Below are positions 43,526 to 52,132 of a DNA stretch of 64,000 nucleotides, piece by piece. Position numbers and translations under genes: made by a program. Origin of the DNA: Solidesulfovibrio magneticus RS-1 (lineage in GTDB: Bacteria; Desulfobacterota; Desulfovibrionia; Desulfovibrionales; Desulfovibrionaceae); assembly GCF_000010665.1 (NCBI RefSeq), contig NC_012796.1:4302001-4366000 (forward strand). Reading direction: 5' to 3'. The notes under the pieces are model-generated. The model was not told the DNA's origin. It saw only the letters and a program-made list of their open reading frames with translations, and made no database searches. Numbering within the stretch: the stretch's first letter is position 1; each line of letters begins with the position of its first letter.

Positions 43526-44899
43526 ATGCACGCCAGCCTGACGCCGCGTGAAATCGTTTCGGAACTCGACAAATACATCATCGGCCAGCGCGACGCCAAG
43601 CGCATGGTGGCCATCGCCATGCGCAACCGCTGGCGTCGCCAGCAGATCGAGCCGGTCTTGCGCGACGAGATCGCGCCCAAAAACATCATCATGATCGGCC
43701 CCACGGGCGTGGGCAAGACCGAGATCGCCCGGCGGCTGGCGCGGCTGGCCGGGTCGCCTTTTTTCAAGGTCGAAGCCACCAAGTTCACCGAGGTCGGTTA
43801 TGTCGGGCGCGACGTGGAATCCATGGTGCGCGACCTCATGGAAATCGGCGTCAACCTCGTGCGCCAGGAAGAACTGGAGCGGGTGCGGGTCAAGGCCGAG
43901 AAGGCCGCCGAGGAACGCCTGCTTGATTTGCTCCTGCCCGAATCCCAGCGTCCGGCCCACGGCCCCATCCCCATGCCGGCCGCCATCGAGGCCCCGGCCG
44001 AGCCGGCCGGCGAGCAAGGGCTGACCACCCGCGACAAGCTGCGCAAGCTGTGGCGCGAGGGCAAGCTCGACGACCGCATGGTGCCCGTGGAGGTGTCCAT
44101 GCCCTCGCCCCAGGTGGAGATCATGTCCATGCCGGGCATGGAAGAGATGGGCAGCCAGTTCAAGGACCTGTTCTCCAAGGCCTTTCCCCAGCGCAAGAAG
44201 ACCAAGACCATGCGGGTGCGCGAGGCCTACGAGGTGATCCTGCAGGAGGAGTCCGACCGGCTGGTGGACATGGACAAGGTTTCCGAGACGGCCCGGGAGC
44301 GCGTGGAACAGACCGGCATCATCTTTATCGACGAGATCGACAAGATCTGCGGCAGGCAGGGCGGCGGCCAGGGGCCGGACGTGTCCCGCGAGGGCGTGCA
44401 GCGCGACCTCTTGCCCGTGGTCGAAGGCTGCGTGGTCAACACCAAGTACGGCATGGTCAAGACCGACCATATTCTGTTCATCGCCGCCGGCGCGTTCCAC
44501 TTCTCCAAGCCCTCCGACCTCGTGCCGGAGCTGCAAGGCCGGTTTCCCCTGCGCGTGGAGCTGCGGGCGCTGACGGCCGAGGATTTCCACCGCATCCTCA
44601 CCGAGCCGCAAAACGCGCTCACCGTGCAGTACAAGGCCCTGCTCGCCACCGAGAACGTGACCCTGGAATTCACCGATGAGGCGCTGCGGGAAGTGGCCCA
44701 GTTCGCCCAGCGTATCAACGCGGACACCGAGAATATCGGAGCCAGGCGGCTTTACACCATCATGGAAAAGATTCTATCCGACCTGTCCTTTGCCGCCTCG
44801 GACCAGGGCGGCCAAACCGTGGTCGTGGACCCGGCCTACGTGCGCGAAAAGCTCGCCGACGTGGCCGAGGACCGGGATTTGTCCCGGTACATTCTCTAA
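43526..44899 (+). CDS. hslU: ATP-dependent protease ATPase subunit HslU
   Basis: 457-residue AAA+ unfoldase for Hsl[18 protein letters not shown] at the start, [15 protein letters not shown] (Walker A), an I domain of about 110 residues, [12 protein letters not shown] (Walker B), and a C-terminal sensor-2 region ending in the conserved LSRYIL that docks into HslV. The length is typical. AAGGAG precedes the ATG. The argB gene starts 17 bp after the stop. Confidence 0.96.
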   Translation: MHASLTPREIVSELDKYIIGQRDAKRMVAIAMRNRWRRQQIEPVLRDEIAPKNIIMIGPTGVGKTEIARRLARLAGSPFFKVEATKFTEVGYVGRDVESMVRDLMEIGVNLVRQEELERVRVKAEKAAEERLLDLLLPESQRPAHGPIPMPAAIEAPAEPAGEQGLTTRDKLRKLWREGKLDDRMVPVEVSMPSPQVEIMSMPGMEEMGSQFKDLFSKAFPQRKKTKTMRVREAYEVILQEESDRLVDMDKVSETARERVEQTGIIFIDEIDKICGRQGGGQGPDVSREGVQRDLLPVVEGCVVNTKYGMVKTDHILFIAAGAFHFSKPSDLVPELQGRFPLRVELRALTAEDFHRILTEPQNALTVQYKALLATENVTLEFTDEALREVAQFAQRINADTENIGARRLYTIMEKILSDLSFAASDQGGQTVVVDPAYVREKLADVAEDRDLSRYIL

Positions 44900-44916
44900 T
44901 CTCCCGGGGAGCGACA

Positions 44917-45810
44917 ATGAACCGCGAACACGCCAAGGCGCATCTGCTGCTGGAGGCCCTGCCCTACATCCGCAATTTCTACGGCCAGACCGTGGTCATC
45001 AAATACGGCGGCCACGCCATGGTCGATGAACAGTTGCAGGAAAGCTTCGCCTTAAACGTCATCCTGCTCAAATACATCGGCATCAACCCCGTCATCGTCC
45101 ACGGCGGCGGCCCGCAGATCGGCCGGATGCTTAAGCTGCTGAACATCGAAAGCCAGTTCAAACAAGGCCTTCGCGTCACCGACGACGCCACCATGGACGT
45201 GGTCGAGATGGTGCTCGTGGGCAAGGTCAACAAAAACATCGTCAACCTGATCAACCTCAAAGGCGGCTCGGCCGTGGGCCTGTCCGGCAAGGACGGCCGG
45301 CTCATCACCGCCCGCAAGCTCGAAATGGTGCTGGAACGCGGCGACGCCCCGCCCGAAATCATCGACCTCGGCAAGGTCGGCGAAGTGACCGGCATCAACA
45401 CCCAGCTCATCACCACGCTCCTTGCCCAGGGATTCATCCCGGTCATCGCGCCAGTGGGCGTCGACGAAGACGGCGAGACCTACAACATCAACGCCGACAC
45501 CGTGGCCGGAGCCGTAGCCGCCGCCCTCGGGGCCAAGCGCCTGGTGCTTTTAACCGACGTTTCCGGCGTCCTGGACAAGGACAAGACGCTCATCTCGTCG
45601 CTGGACATCAAGGAAGCCTCCCAGGCCATGGCCGACGGCGTGCTGGTCGGCGGCATGATCCCCAAGGTCAGCTGCTGCATGGAAGCCGTGGACGCGGGCG
45701 TGGAAAAAGCCCACATCCTCGACGGCCGCGTCGAGAACTGCATCATCCTGGAACTGTTCACCCGCTCCGGCATCGGCACCGAAATCGTGTGCAAGCGGTG
45801 CCAGGCGTAG
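44917..45810 (+). CDS. argB: acetylglutamate kinase
   Basis: 297 residues, second step of arginine synthesis (phosphorylates N-acetylglutamate). [10 protein letters not shown] near residue 28, VHGGGPQIG near 62, and [16 protein letters not shown] near 245 are ArgB signatures. The N-terminal helix ([17 protein letters not shown]) is of the kind found in the arginine-feedback-sensitive hexameric form. It is the third gene of the hslV-hslU-argB unit, followed by a 3'-end repeat and then a terminator hairpin. Confidence 0.95.
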   Translation: MNREHAKAHLLLEALPYIRNFYGQTVVIKYGGHAMVDEQLQESFALNVILLKYIGINPVIVHGGGPQIGRMLKLLNIESQFKQGLRVTDDATMDVVEMVLVGKVNKNIVNLINLKGGSAVGLSGKDGRLITARKLEMVLERGDAPPEIIDLGKVGEVTGINTQLITTLLAQGFIPVIAPVGVDEDGETYNINADTVAGAVAAALGAKRLVLLTDVSGVLDKDKTLISSLDIKEASQAMADGVLVGGMIPKVSCCMEAVDAGVEKAHILDGRVENCIILELFTRSGIGTEIVCKRCQA

Positions 45811-45826
45811 GGGAAAAGAATATAAA

Positions 45827-45870
45827 GATGCCTCCGGCGGCCGGGGGGGATAATCCCCCCCGGACCCCCT
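45827..45870 (+). repeat. 3'-end hairpin repeat, copy 9 (after argB)
   Basis: GATGCCTCCGGCGGCC starts 16 nt after the argB stop, then GGGGGGGATAATCCCCCCC, then GGACCCCC. Same family as the copy at 1412. Confidence 0.8.
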
Positions 45871-45885
45871 TGATGAGCGAGATTT

Positions 45886-45917
45886 AACGGGGACAACGTT
45901 GTAACGTCGTCCCCGTT
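45886..45917 (+). terminator. terminator of the hslVU-argB transcript
   Basis: AACGGGGAC / GTCCCCGTT with an inner ACGTT / AACGT stem and one mismatch, followed by TCGTCTTT. It lies between two repeat copies. Confidence 0.6.
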
Positions 45918-45937
45918 TCGTCTTTCAGGAGGGATTC

Positions 45938-45971
45938 CAAAGGGGTCACCCCTTTGGCCGCCGGAGGCATC
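45938..45971 (-). repeat. 3'-end hairpin repeat, copy 10 (after the flavodoxin-like gene)
   Basis: Minus strand: GATGCCTCCGGCGGCC begins 34 nt after the stop at 46006. The stem here is CCAAAGGGG / CCCCTTTGG, different in sequence from other copies but still fully paired. Confidence 0.8.
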
Positions 45972-46005
45972 TTATTCTTATTCCGACCTGTTATAGTCCA
46001 TCGTC

Positions 46006-46659
46006 CTACTCTTTAAACCCCGCCGCCAATCTCTCGCCCAAATCAAACGCTTTGGCCAGGTCCTGCGGGAACACTTCCTCGCGGCGTTTGGCCTTGGCTT
46101 CGGCGTCCCAGACGGTGCAGAGATATTTGGAATAGTCGTCGAACTGGTAGGTGTCGTTGACGGTGAGCACTTCGCAGGCGCCGAAGGTGCGGCTCATGAA
46201 GCCTTGGGCCAGACCGGTCATGTGGCCGTAGTTGCGCTGTTCCATGACGTCTTCGGGCACATTCATGGTGTAGACCATGGCCGTGGGGATCTTGCGCGGG
46301 AAGATGGCGGCGTAGCCCGGGGTGTAGGTCAGGTAGGGGAACAGCAGCCGTTCGATGAACGAGCGGGTTTCGCCGGTTTCGGCCCCGAAGTAGACGGGCG
46401 TGCCGATGACCAGGGCATCGGCCGCGGCGGCTTCGGCCAGAAGCGGGGTCAGGCCGTCCTTGACGGCGCAGCGGCCGTAGTTCTTGCCGCCGATGCGCTT
46501 GCATTCAAAGCAGCTGACGCAGCCTTTGAAGTCGTAGTCGTAGAGATGAACAAGCTTGGTTTCGGCTCCGGCCTTGGCCGCGCCGTCGAGGACGCTTTTA
46601 AGGACCTGGGCGGTGTTCCATTTCTTGCGCGGGCTGCCGTTAATGGCGAGTATCGTCAT
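46006..46659 (-). CDS. flavodoxin-like NAD(P)H-dependent oxidoreductase / iron-sulfur flavoprotein
   Basis: 217 residues. ILAINGSPRKKWNTAQVL is the FMN phosphate-binding loop of the NADPH-dependent FMN reductase family. The cysteine group GCVSCFECKRIGGKNYGRC near residue 46 is like that of iron-sulfur flavoproteins of anaerobes, though spacing differs among members. GTPVYFGAETGETRSFIERL binds the flavin ring. It probably reduces a small molecule or handles oxygen species. AGGAGG precedes the ATG at 46659; a longer frame upstream is not needed. Confidence 0.83.
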   Translation of the reverse strand: MTILAINGSPRKKWNTAQVLKSVLDGAAKAGAETKLVHLYDYDFKGCVSCFECKRIGGKNYGRCAVKDGLTPLLAEAAAADALVIGTPVYFGAETGETRSFIERLLFPYLTYTPGYAAIFPRKIPTAMVYTMNVPEDVMEQRNYGHMTGLAQGFMSRTFGACEVLTVNDTYQFDDYSKYLCTVWDAEAKAKRREEVFPQDLAKAFDLGERLAAGFKE

Positions 46660-46776
46660 GGCGGTTTCCTCCTGAAGCAGGTATGGCCGCCGGATACGTC
46701 TTTTGCCGGGCCGTGGCAACGGCTTCCCGAAACGGTACAGAGGCTCCGCCAAGGTACTGCGTTCCCCAAAAGTGCC

Positions 46777-47313
46777 TTACTCCATGAGCAACACGCCGTC
46801 CTCGCCGTCGAGCTCGGCCACGGCCACATCCACCCGTTCGCCAGGTTCGGTGTGCACGCGTTTGCCCACGTAATCGGCCTGGATGGGCAGTTCGCGGTGG
46901 CCGCGCCGGTCGATGAGCACGAGCAGTTCCACGCGTTTGGGGCGGCCGTAGTCCAGCAGCGCTTCCAGGGCGGCCCGGATGGTGCGGCCGGAGAACAGCA
47001 CGTCGTCAACGAGGATGACGTTTTTTTCGGCCAGGGAGAAGGCGATCTCCGACGGCCCGACCTGGGGCTGCACCTCGCGGGTGGTCCAGTCGTCGCGGTA
47101 GAGATTGATGTCGAGCTTGCCCAGCGGCACGTCGCACTGGCCCCGGGCGTCGATGAGGGCTTTGAGCCGGGTGGCCAGCTCGGCCCCGCGCCGTTGGATG
47201 CCGACGATGGCCAGATGGCAGCTAGGGTCGTGGCGTTCGATGATTTCGAAAGCGAGGCGCTCCAGGGTGCGGCGCACCTCGCCGGCGGTCATAATTTTTT
47301 TGTGCTTGCTCAC
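46777..47313 (-). CDS. pyrR: bifunctional pyr operon regulator / uracil phosphoribosyltransferase
   Basis: 178-residue type I phosphoribosyltransferase. VILVDDVLFSGRTIRAAL is the PRPP-binding loop; LAIVGIQRRGAELA, INLYRDDW and LIDRRGHRELPIQADYVG are PyrR signatures. In Gram-positives it attenuates pyr mRNA; here it may serve mainly as uracil phosphoribosyltransferase, since no pyr gene or attenuator is next to it. GTG start at 47313 behind GGGAG. Confidence 0.92.
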   Translation of the reverse strand: MSKHKKIMTAGEVRRTLERLAFEIIERHDPSCHLAIVGIQRRGAELATRLKALIDARGQCDVPLGKLDINLYRDDWTTREVQPQVGPSEIAFSLAEKNVILVDDVLFSGRTIRAALEALLDYGRPKRVELLVLIDRRGHRELPIQADYVGKRVHTEPGERVDVAVAELDGEDGVLLME

Positions 47314-47459
47314 GCAATACTCCCGTCCGGCTTTGCATCCGTCTAGCCTAAAAGGGGAAACCCTGGCAATCGGCCCGACGGCCCGGCGGCGGCTCCTATT
47401 TGACTTTCTGATCGGTCATGCTTAGTTGCATTGAACGAGCTTGTCCTATGGAGGTTCCC

Positions 47460-47780
47460 ATGGTTGAGTTGACGGAATCGGCAAAGACCCAGTTGGATGG
47501 GTATTTCGCCGACAAGGAAAAGACCCCGGTCCGTATTTACCTGTCGTCTGGCGGCTGAGCGGGTCCGAGACTAGCGCTGGCTCTGGATGAGCCGCGCGAA
47601 GCGGACGAGGTGCTCGACGTTTCCGGATACACCTTTGTCATCGAAAAGGAGCTTTACGAGAAGGCTTCCCCGCTGAAGGTCGACATGACCTACATGGGCT
47701 TTTCGGTGACTTCCAGCCTGGAGCTGGGCGGCGGCAGCGGCTGCGGCTCGTCCTGTTCCGGCGGTTCCTGCTCGGTCTAA
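47460..47780 (+). CDS. HesB/IscA-like selenoprotein (in-frame UGA at codon 33 = selenocysteine)
   Basis: 106 residues if TGA 47556-47558 is read as Sec. It begins MVELTESAKTQLDGYFADK and reads YLSSGG-U-AGPRLALALDEP. The Sec aligns exactly with Cys33 of the paralogue encoded at 48016 (NKGGCCGPSLTLALDEP). Similarity continues without a gap on both sides of the TGA, so it is not a frameshift. Just downstream, GGCT (47553-47556) can pair with AGCC (47590-47593), and TCC-GAG with CTC-T-GGA, giving a bacterial SECIS-like hairpin with a bulged T. The C-terminus is Gly/Ser/Cys-rich (GCGSSCSGGSCSV). ATG at 47460 has GGAGG upstream. HesB-like selenoproteins are known from deltaproteobacteria. The role may be iron-sulfur or redox chemistry but is unproven. 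Confidence 0.9.
47565..47593 (+). promoter_or_regulatory. putative bacterial SECIS element
   Basis: Hairpin within the coding sequence directly after the UGA: TCC (47564-47566) with GGA (47585-47587), GAG with CTC, T47584 bulged, 11-nt apical loop. The lower stem is GGCT/AGCC. Position and bulge are as expected for SelB recognition, but it was folded by eye. Confidence 0.55.
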
Positions 47781-47805
47781 CCGCCGAGGTTGATGTGCTT
47801 TCCCG

Positions 47806-47833
47806 GGCCGGCTGGCGACAGCCGGCCTTTTTT
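47806..47833 (+). terminator. terminator of the selenoprotein gene
   Basis: GGCCGGCTG-GCGA-CAGCCGGCC followed by six T: a canonical intrinsic terminator with a GNRA loop. Confidence 0.92.
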
Positions 47834-48015
47834 ATGGTTCCGGCCGGTTCGCCGGACAGGGCGACGGGCTTGGCCGACTGGCCGAAGCAAGACGGGCCGA
47901 AACCGCCCTTGCATCACGTTTTCCTCTCAAACACCCGAAAATCCATCGACCAGGCGTATTTGACAATGCCCTGGGGCGTGATTACCCGTTAACCAACTCT
48001 CGCCTGGAGGTATCC

Positions 48016-48357
48016 ATGGTTTCTTTGAGCGATTCTGCCCGGACCGAACTGGACAATTACTTTGCCGACAAACAGAAAACGCCCATCCGCGTCTATCTCA
48101 ACAAGGGCGGCTGCTGCGGTCCGTCCCTGACCCTGGCCCTGGACGAGCCCCGGGACAACGACGACGTCTTTGACGTCAACGGCTACACCATTGTTGTGGA
48201 CAAGGAACTGGCGGCCATGGCCAGCCCCATCGACATCGACATGACCGACTACGGGTTCACCGTGAAATCAAGCCTGCAGCTTGGCGGCGGCTCCTGCGGT
48301 TCCGGGGGTTGCGGCGGCGGTTCCGGCGGCGGCTGCGGCGGCGGCTCCTGCTCCTGA
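48016..48357 (+). CDS. HesB/IscA-like protein, cysteine version
   Basis: 113 residues, about the same length as the upstream selenoprotein and alignable from end to end. GGCCGPSLTLALDEP carries the Cys33-Cys34 pair (Sec-Ala in the paralogue). The C-terminus is a Gly-rich tail with five Cys (GSCGSGGCGGGSGGGCGGGS). A-type carrier proteins use a C-x(n)-CGC pattern for cluster binding; here the tail cysteines may play that part. TTGACA at 47960 could be the -35 of its own promoter. Ribosome binding site CTGGAGG before the ATG; own terminator behind. Confidence 0.87.
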   Translation: MVSLSDSARTELDNYFADKQKTPIRVYLNKGGCCGPSLTLALDEPRDNDDVFDVNGYTIVVDKELAAMASPIDIDMTDYGFTVKSSLQLGGGSCGSGGCGGGSGGGCGGGSCS

Positions 48358-48392
48358 TTGTCGCGACGTCCCCTCCAAACACCGTGTTTGCA

Positions 48393-48416
48393 GGCCGGCT
48401 TTCGCCGGCCTTTTTT
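48393..48416 (+). terminator. terminator of the Cys-type HesB gene
   Basis: GGCCGGC-TTTC-GCCGGCC followed by six T. Confidence 0.92.
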
Positions 48417-48470
48417 CTTCAATGTCCATGGCCGGTTGACAGCCCGCGCCACGAAACGTAAGTCACGCGT

Positions 48471-48809
48471 ATGGAGTCCGCCGCCACGTCCCCCATCCGT
48501 CTGACCGAGACCGCCCGCCAGGCCCTGGAGGGCCTTTTCCCGGGCGCGGCCCGGCCGCAACTCCGCATCTTTTTGTCCTTTATGCACGCCTCCGGCCCCC
48601 GGCTCGACCTTGCCCCGGATACGGCCACGGACGCCGACGTCGTCGTGGAGGCGGCCGGTCATGCCCTGTGCATGGCCCGGCTGCTGTGCGATCAGGCCGC
48701 GCCGGTCACCGTGGACTGCGGGCCGCAGGGCTTCGTCATCCATTCGAGCCTGGATTTTTCCGGGGCCGGCGGCAATTGCGGCGGGGCCTGCGGCTCCCAT
48801 CATCACTGA
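48471..48809 (+). CDS. HesB/IscA-like protein, divergent third paralogue without the Cys/Sec
   Basis: 112 residues. LRIFLSFMHASGPRLDLAPD aligns with RIYLSSGG-U-AGPRLALALDEP of the first gene, but the Sec/Cys position is Ala or His and no Cys is near it. The ending FVIHSSLDFSGAGGNCGGAC matches the F-x-V-x-SSL-x-x-GGG tail of the others and ends in GSHHH. So it is the same fold with a changed active site. Ribosome binding site weak. It is the last of the three tandem genes. Confidence 0.72.
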   Translation: MESAATSPIRLTETARQALEGLFPGAARPQLRIFLSFMHASGPRLDLAPDTATDADVVVEAAGHALCMARLLCDQAAPVTVDCGPQGFVIHSSLDFSGAGGNCGGACGSHHH

Positions 48810-48930
48810 TCCTGGTCACGGACCGACCGCCGTTTTCGGTTTTTTGCGCGCAAATGCCCGTGTGTCCTTGCCTTCGGCTTGGGCATTGACTACCATTCGG
48901 GTCGGTTGGCGCCACCCAAAGGAGACGGTC

Positions 48931-49317
48931 ATGCCCGGAACGATTCTCATCGTCGATGATGAGGTCCACATCCGTATGCTCCTGGAGCAGACGCTGGAAG
49001 AGCTGGAAGAGGATTATGGCGTGGAGATTCTTTCCGCCCAAAACGGCGAGGAAGGTCTGGGACTCATCAAGTCCCGCAAGCCCGACGTCGTTTTCCTCGA
49101 CATCATGATGCCCAAGCTCAACGGCTACGAAGTCTGCCAGCGCGTCAAGGAAGACCCCGAAGCCACCGGCATCGGCATCGTGCTGCTGACCGCCAAGGGC
49201 CAGGAGGTCGACCGCCGCCAAGGCCTGGAACTCGGGGCCAGCCGCTACATGACCAAGCCTTTCGACCCCGATGAAGTGCTCAAGGTGGCCAAGGAACTGC
49301 TCGGACTCGACCCCTGA
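48931..49317 (+). CDS. single-domain response regulator (CheY-like)
   Basis: 128-residue receiver domain. TILIVDDEVHIRML (acidic pocket), PDVVFLDIMMPKLNGYE with the phosphoacceptor Asp near residue 57, LLTAKGQE (Thr) and YMTKPFDPDEV (Lys). No output domain, so it signals through protein contacts, probably with the HD-GYP protein encoded 22 bp downstream. AAAGGAG before the ATG. Confidence 0.93.
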   Translation: MPGTILIVDDEVHIRMLLEQTLEELEEDYGVEILSAQNGEEGLGLIKSRKPDVVFLDIMMPKLNGYEVCQRVKEDPEATGIGIVLLTAKGQEVDRRQGLELGASRYMTKPFDPDEVLKVAKELLGLDP

Positions 49318-49339
49318 GCGGGCCGGGGAATCTGCCGAC

Positions 49340-51058
49340 ATGGTGCCGTTGCGGCGACTGCTCAAAAAAAGGGCCCTGGCCCCCCTGCTCGAACGGGCCA
49401 GCCGCATGTTGGGCCCGGGTTGGGCCGCCACGGTCATCGACGCCGCCGACCCCATCCCGGCAAGCGTCCATCGGCTTGAACCCCTGCGCCAGGACGGCCT
49501 AATCCTGGGCTATCTGGCCTGCACGCCGCCAGGAGGCGCGCCCCCGGACCCGGCCGGCGAGGCCGCCCTGGCCGAAACGGCCCGATTCGCCGCCGACTGC
49601 CTGGAAACCATCATCGACGGCGAGGCCCTGCGCCGGACCCTGGCCGCCGAAACCCTGGTCAAATACCGCGAAGTCTCCCTGCTCCACCGGGCCACCACCG
49701 GACTCAACGCCTCCCTGCGCCCCCGCGAAGCGGCCCTGGCCCTTTTAGACGAATGCCGCCGCGGCGAACTGCCGGCCGACAGCGGCATGGTGTTTTTGCG
49801 CGAAGCCGCCGACGCCCCGTTCGCGCCGGCCGTGAGCTTCGGCCAGACCAGTGCCTGCCGCCTGGACAACATCGCCGCCTCGACCCTTTTTACCGCCATC
49901 GTCGCCAGCCGCAAGGGCGAGATCATCAACGACCTGGCCGCCGACAAACGCTGGGCCGGCGAGGCCGACGTGGCCTCCCTGCTGGTCTATCCCCTTTTGT
50001 CCTCGGGCAAATGCGTGGGCATGCTGGTTCTGGCCGGGCCGGTCCCCATGCTGTTCGAGGCCAGCCACCTCCAGCACGTCGGCACCCTGGCCGCAGTGGC
50101 CGGCATCGCCCTGGGCAACGCGCTCCACTTCAAGTCCATCCAGACCCTGATCAATTCCCTCATGCAGGCCCTGGCCACGGCCATCGACGCCCGCGATCCC
50201 TTCACCTCGGGCCATTCCCAGCGGGTGGCCCGCCTCGGCGTGGCCCTGGCCCGGGCCGTGCACGAAGACGAGGGCGCGTTTGCCGGCGTGACCTTCACCC
50301 CAAGCGATCTTGAGGAACTGCTCTACGCCGGGCTGCTCCACGACGTGGGCAAGATCGGCATCCGCGAGGAAGTGCTCACCAAGGCCACCCGCCTGTCCGA
50401 CGGGACCATGGCCGTCATCGGCCAGCGTCTGGCCCTGCTCGGCCAGCTCCAGGGGCGGGATTACGGGCCTGAGGCGGAACACCTGGCCCGGATCAACGCC
50501 GCCGACGCCGTCAGCTCCGACGACCTCGCCCTGGTGGCCAGGATCAGCCAGCTGCGCCTGGACACCGCCCACGGGTCCCTGCCCGTGCTCGAACCGGACG
50601 AAGCCGCCTGCCTTTGCATCGCCCGGGGCAACCTGACCCCCGAGGAGCGCAAGGAGATCGAGCGCCACCCCGAGGAAAGCCGGCGCATCCTCCAGCACAT
50701 CCCCTTTCCCGAAAACATGGCCCGCCTTTTAGCCATCATCTCCCAGCACCACGAACGCCTGGACGGCTCGGGCTACCCCGACGCCCTGCGCGGCGAGGCC
50801 ATCCTGCTGCAAAGCCGCATCATCGCCATTGTCGACATCTACGACGCCATCACCATGGCCCGCCATTACAAACCGGCCCTGTCCCGGCAGCGGGCGCTGT
50901 CGATCCTGGGCGACGAGGCGGCCAGGGGCCGCATCGACGGCGAGCTGGTGGCTCTGCTGGCGGCCAACATCGAGGCTGTGGAACGCGACAGCGCCCGTCT
51001 GGAGACTGGCTTCGACCTCGGCGAGCTGCTGTTGGCCCCGTTCCCCGACCTTTCCTGA
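49340..51058 (+). CDS. GAF / HD-GYP domain phosphodiesterase-like protein
   Basis: 572 residues. N-terminal region about 1-100 unassigned, GAF-like sensor about 110-270 (SGMVFLREAADAPFAP, LLVYPLLSSGKCVGMLVLAGP), HD-GYP domain from about 285. Metal ligands: GHSQRVARL, LLHDVGKIGI (HD 334-335), ERHPEESRRIL (H443), and QHHERLDGSGYP (the GYP signature). The distance from HD to HP is about 108 residues where 25 or so is usual, so there is an insertion of about 80 residues. HD-GYP proteins usually hydrolyse cyclic di-GMP. It probably works with the response regulator upstream. Confidence 0.88.
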   Translation: MVPLRRLLKKRALAPLLERASRMLGPGWAATVIDAADPIPASVHRLEPLRQDGLILGYLACTPPGGAPPDPAGEAALAETARFAADCLETIIDGEALRRTLAAETLVKYREVSLLHRATTGLNASLRPREAALALLDECRRGELPADSGMVFLREAADAPFAPAVSFGQTSACRLDNIAASTLFTAIVASRKGEIINDLAADKRWAGEADVASLLVYPLLSSGKCVGMLVLAGPVPMLFEASHLQHVGTLAAVAGIALGNALHFKSIQTLINSLMQALATAIDARDPFTSGHSQRVARLGVALARAVHEDEGAFAGVTFTPSDLEELLYAGLLHDVGKIGIREEVLTKATRLSDGTMAVIGQRLALLGQLQGRDYGPEAEHLARINAADAVSSDDLALVARISQLRLDTAHGSLPVLEPDEAACLCIARGNLTPEERKEIERHPEESRRILQHIPFPENMARLLAIISQHHERLDGSGYPDALRGEAILLQSRIIAIVDIYDAITMARHYKPALSRQRALSILGDEAARGRIDGELVALLAANIEAVERDSARLETGFDLGELLLAPFPDLS

Positions 51059-51358
51059 TCCCGCCCGCCCGCAAAGGCCACGCGAAAAGCGTTTGCCGCA
51101 CAGGCTCTCTTTTACAGACTTGTCAACAGCCCCAGGTCCGAGTAGGCCAAGCTGAAGGCCCTGGCCCTTCCGGGCATCCGGCTCCTCGCGATGCGCCCGG
51201 CCGCCGGCAGGCTGCCGCGGCTTTGCCGCGCCGTTTGCCGGCCCAACACGCAAACGCCACGGCGCGAGAGCGGGGCCGGCCCATGAACGCCAAGCCTTGC
51301 AACAGGGAAACCGTCTCGATCCAACCGGCAACGAAGCTTCAACCACACGGCGCCGCCC
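51059..51358. promoter_or_regulatory. leader region upstream of luxR
   Basis: 300 bp without a gene. It contains a compound hairpin at about 51200-51244: inner CGCGGC-TTT-GCCGCG, outer GCCGGCA / TGCCGGC, separated by an internal loop. This could be a terminator without T-tract or a leader structure. No ribosome binding site is evident before the luxR ATG. Confidence 0.4.
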
Positions 51359-52132
51359 ATGTCTCAAAACGATGGCCCCAAAAAACTGCCACGACTGTCC
51401 AAACTCGACGCGCTTACCCTGCTCGACATCACGGTCAAATGTCTGGAGTGCAGCACGGAAGCCGAGTACAAACAGATATTTGCCCTTTTAAACACCATCG
51501 TGCCCTTCGACCAGTCCACCTCGGGCCTGGCCAAGCTGAGCTCGGACGGCGCGGTCGAGTCCTACGAACTGGCCAACATCAACTATCCCGTTGAATGGCT
51601 CCAAACCTACAAGGAGAAGAACTTCAGCGGCATCGACGTCATCGTCAAACGCAACTTCACGTCTTTTACCCCGCAATACTGGGACCATACCTACAAAGCG
51701 CACAAGCCGGCCCGCGAGTTCATCACCCTGGCCTCGGACTTCAACCTGATCCATGGCTACACCTACGGCGCCAGACCGTTCGGTTTTTGCAAGCAGGCCA
51801 GCTTGTTTTCCTTTTCCGGAAATTTCAAGAAATATGACCCGACCGTCATCGCCATTTTGCAGACCATCGTCCCCCATCTGCATCTGGCCTCTTCGAGAAT
51901 CATCGAGTCGCGCCTGATCCAGCACAACCGCAAATTACTCTCCGGGCGCGAGCGGGAAGTCCTCAGCTGGCTCAAGCACGGCAAAAGCTCCTGGGACATT
52001 TCAACCATACTGCAAATAAGCGAATGCACGGTCAATTATCATATCTACAACATCATAAAGAAACTTGACGTCCAGAATAGGCCCCAGGCGGTGGCGGTAG
52101 CAACCCACCTCGGTATTCTGGATCCTGATTGA
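51359..52132 (+). CDS. LuxR-family quorum-sensing transcription regulator
   Basis: 257 residues. N-terminal autoinducer-binding domain with the conserved ligand residues in place: NYPVEWLQTY (Tyr76, Trp80, Tyr84), GIDVIV (Asp93) and QYWDHTY (Trp108). C-terminal LuxR-type HTH about 195-255: LLSGREREVLSWLKHGKSSW, ECTVNYHIYNIIKKL. It should bind an acyl-homoserine lactone made by the LuxI-like enzyme encoded convergently, and regulate genes including possibly luxI. Its last 80 bp overlap the end of the luxI-like gene on the other strand. Confidence 0.88.
   Translation: MSQNDGPKKLPRLSKLDALTLLDITVKCLECSTEAEYKQIFALLNTIVPFDQSTSGLAKLSSDGAVESYELANINYPVEWLQTYKEKNFSGIDVIVKRNFTSFTPQYWDHTYKAHKPAREFITLASDFNLIHGYTYGARPFGFCKQASLFSFSGNFKKYDPTVIAILQTIVPHLHLASSRIIESRLIQHNRKLLSGREREVLSWLKHGKSSWDISTILQISECTVNYHIYNIIKKLDVQNRPQAVAVATHLGILDPD

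Noticed and set aside
47556-47558. TGA read as a nonsense mutation making a pseudogene
   Set aside because: Similarity to the tandem paralogue is gapless on both sides, the TGA falls exactly on the Cys site, both gene ends have good signals, and a SECIS-like fold follows.
51359-52132. LuxR homologue as a solo regulator with a chance ORF opposite
   Set aside because: The opposite-strand gene has all LuxI invariant residues and a perfect ribosome binding site, so both genes are real despite the overlap.
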